Virus record (IMG/VR): IMGVR_UViG_3300018026_000020
Location: 1-45,208 of that record
Length of the DNA: 45,208 bases
Strand: one strand, 5' to 3'
Source of the DNA: a virus
The translations under genes were made by a program, and so were the position numbers. Positions 45,065-45,208 of this stretch are shown one piece after another. Every line of letters starts with the position of its first letter. Position 1 is the stretch's first letter. The notes beneath the pieces were generated by a model, which had not been told where the DNA came from, did no database searches, and saw only the letters and a list, made by a program, of their open reading frames with translations.

Positions 45065-45208
45065 CTACTCCTTGTCTAGCATGTAGACGGTGTCAGAAAC
45101 CATGTAGTACAACACCGCCTTCTGGTCGTAATGCTCCATGGTCATGATAGCGACTTTGTCCATGGTAACCTTGTCGGTGAGAAGCCGGACGGGAATCATC
45201 GGTTCTCG
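45065..45208 (-). CDS. 3' end of a gene cut by the window edge
   Basis: An open minus-strand frame from the right edge to TAG at 45065-45067, 47 residues, with coding character (RLLTDKVTMDKVAIMTMEHY). Its stop is just upstream of the next gene's ATG. Function unknown. Confidence 0.6.
   Translation of the reverse strand, partial: REPMIPVRLLTDKVTMDKVAIMTMEHYDQKAVLYYMVSDTVYMLDKE

Overview
The window looks like part of a large tailed-phage genome, probably a metagenomic or jumbo-type phage. Most genes are short, tightly packed and joined by ATGA, TAATG or TGATG overlaps, and many have strong AGGAGG-type ribosome binding sites. There are no host housekeeping operons. The recognisable genes are phage accessory functions: peptide deformylase, polynucleotide kinase/phosphatase, RNA ligase, a SNF2-type helicase, an SbcD/Mre11-type nuclease, a second metallophosphoesterase, a deoxyribosyltransferase-like protein and a nucleotidyltransferase. 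No capsid, tail or terminase gene is visible. The host cannot be named from the sequence.

Layout. 1-28.3 kb: almost entirely plus-strand genes, starting with the truncated 3' part of a KGRWPE-repeat protein. Next come peptide deformylase, a structured non-coding interval with tRNA-like parts (3987-4356), and an RNA-repair cassette (kinase/phosphatase at 5669, RNA ligase at 8241) split by two endonuclease genes. The SNF2 helicase (13460) and a string of small unknown genes follow, then the SbcD-like nuclease (20931) and a metallophosphoesterase (22949). 28.2-32.1 kb: minus-strand genes of unknown function. 32.1-33.6 kb: a short plus-strand group ending in a hairpin. 33.6-45.2 kb: minus strand, with three small genes, a 34.7-41.1 kb tRNA cluster, a promoter- and terminator-bounded structured RNA (about 41500-41840), and a compact operon running off the right edge.

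The tRNA cluster holds 20 tRNAs with readable cloverleaves: Arg x5 (all six codons), Pro x3, Lys x3, Asn x2, three CAT tRNAs of which one is initiator-like, and Phe, His, Gln and Trp. It also holds several aberrant tRNA-like elements. One looks circularly permuted: its 3' half lies directly upstream of its 5' half, joined by three bases. Two tRNAs have a rearranged but complementary 19-56 tertiary pair, and two have long variable arms capped by stable tetraloops. Upstream of the cluster, a discrete RNA carries three tandem GAAA-capped minihelices, each ending in ACCA like a tRNA acceptor end.

Homing-type endonucleases saturate the window: twelve HNH or endonuclease VII-like genes and four GIY-YIG genes in 45 kb. 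They sit between or against functional genes, and several neighbouring gene ends are AT-rich like the endonucleases, which suggests co-conversion. A recurring TCGTGGTATACT motif, an extended -10 type promoter, precedes three genes; weaker relatives precede the structured RNA and one orphan interval. The kinase/phosphatase, RNA ligase and many unusual tRNAs together suggest a phage in conflict with host tRNA-cleaving defences; that is inference.
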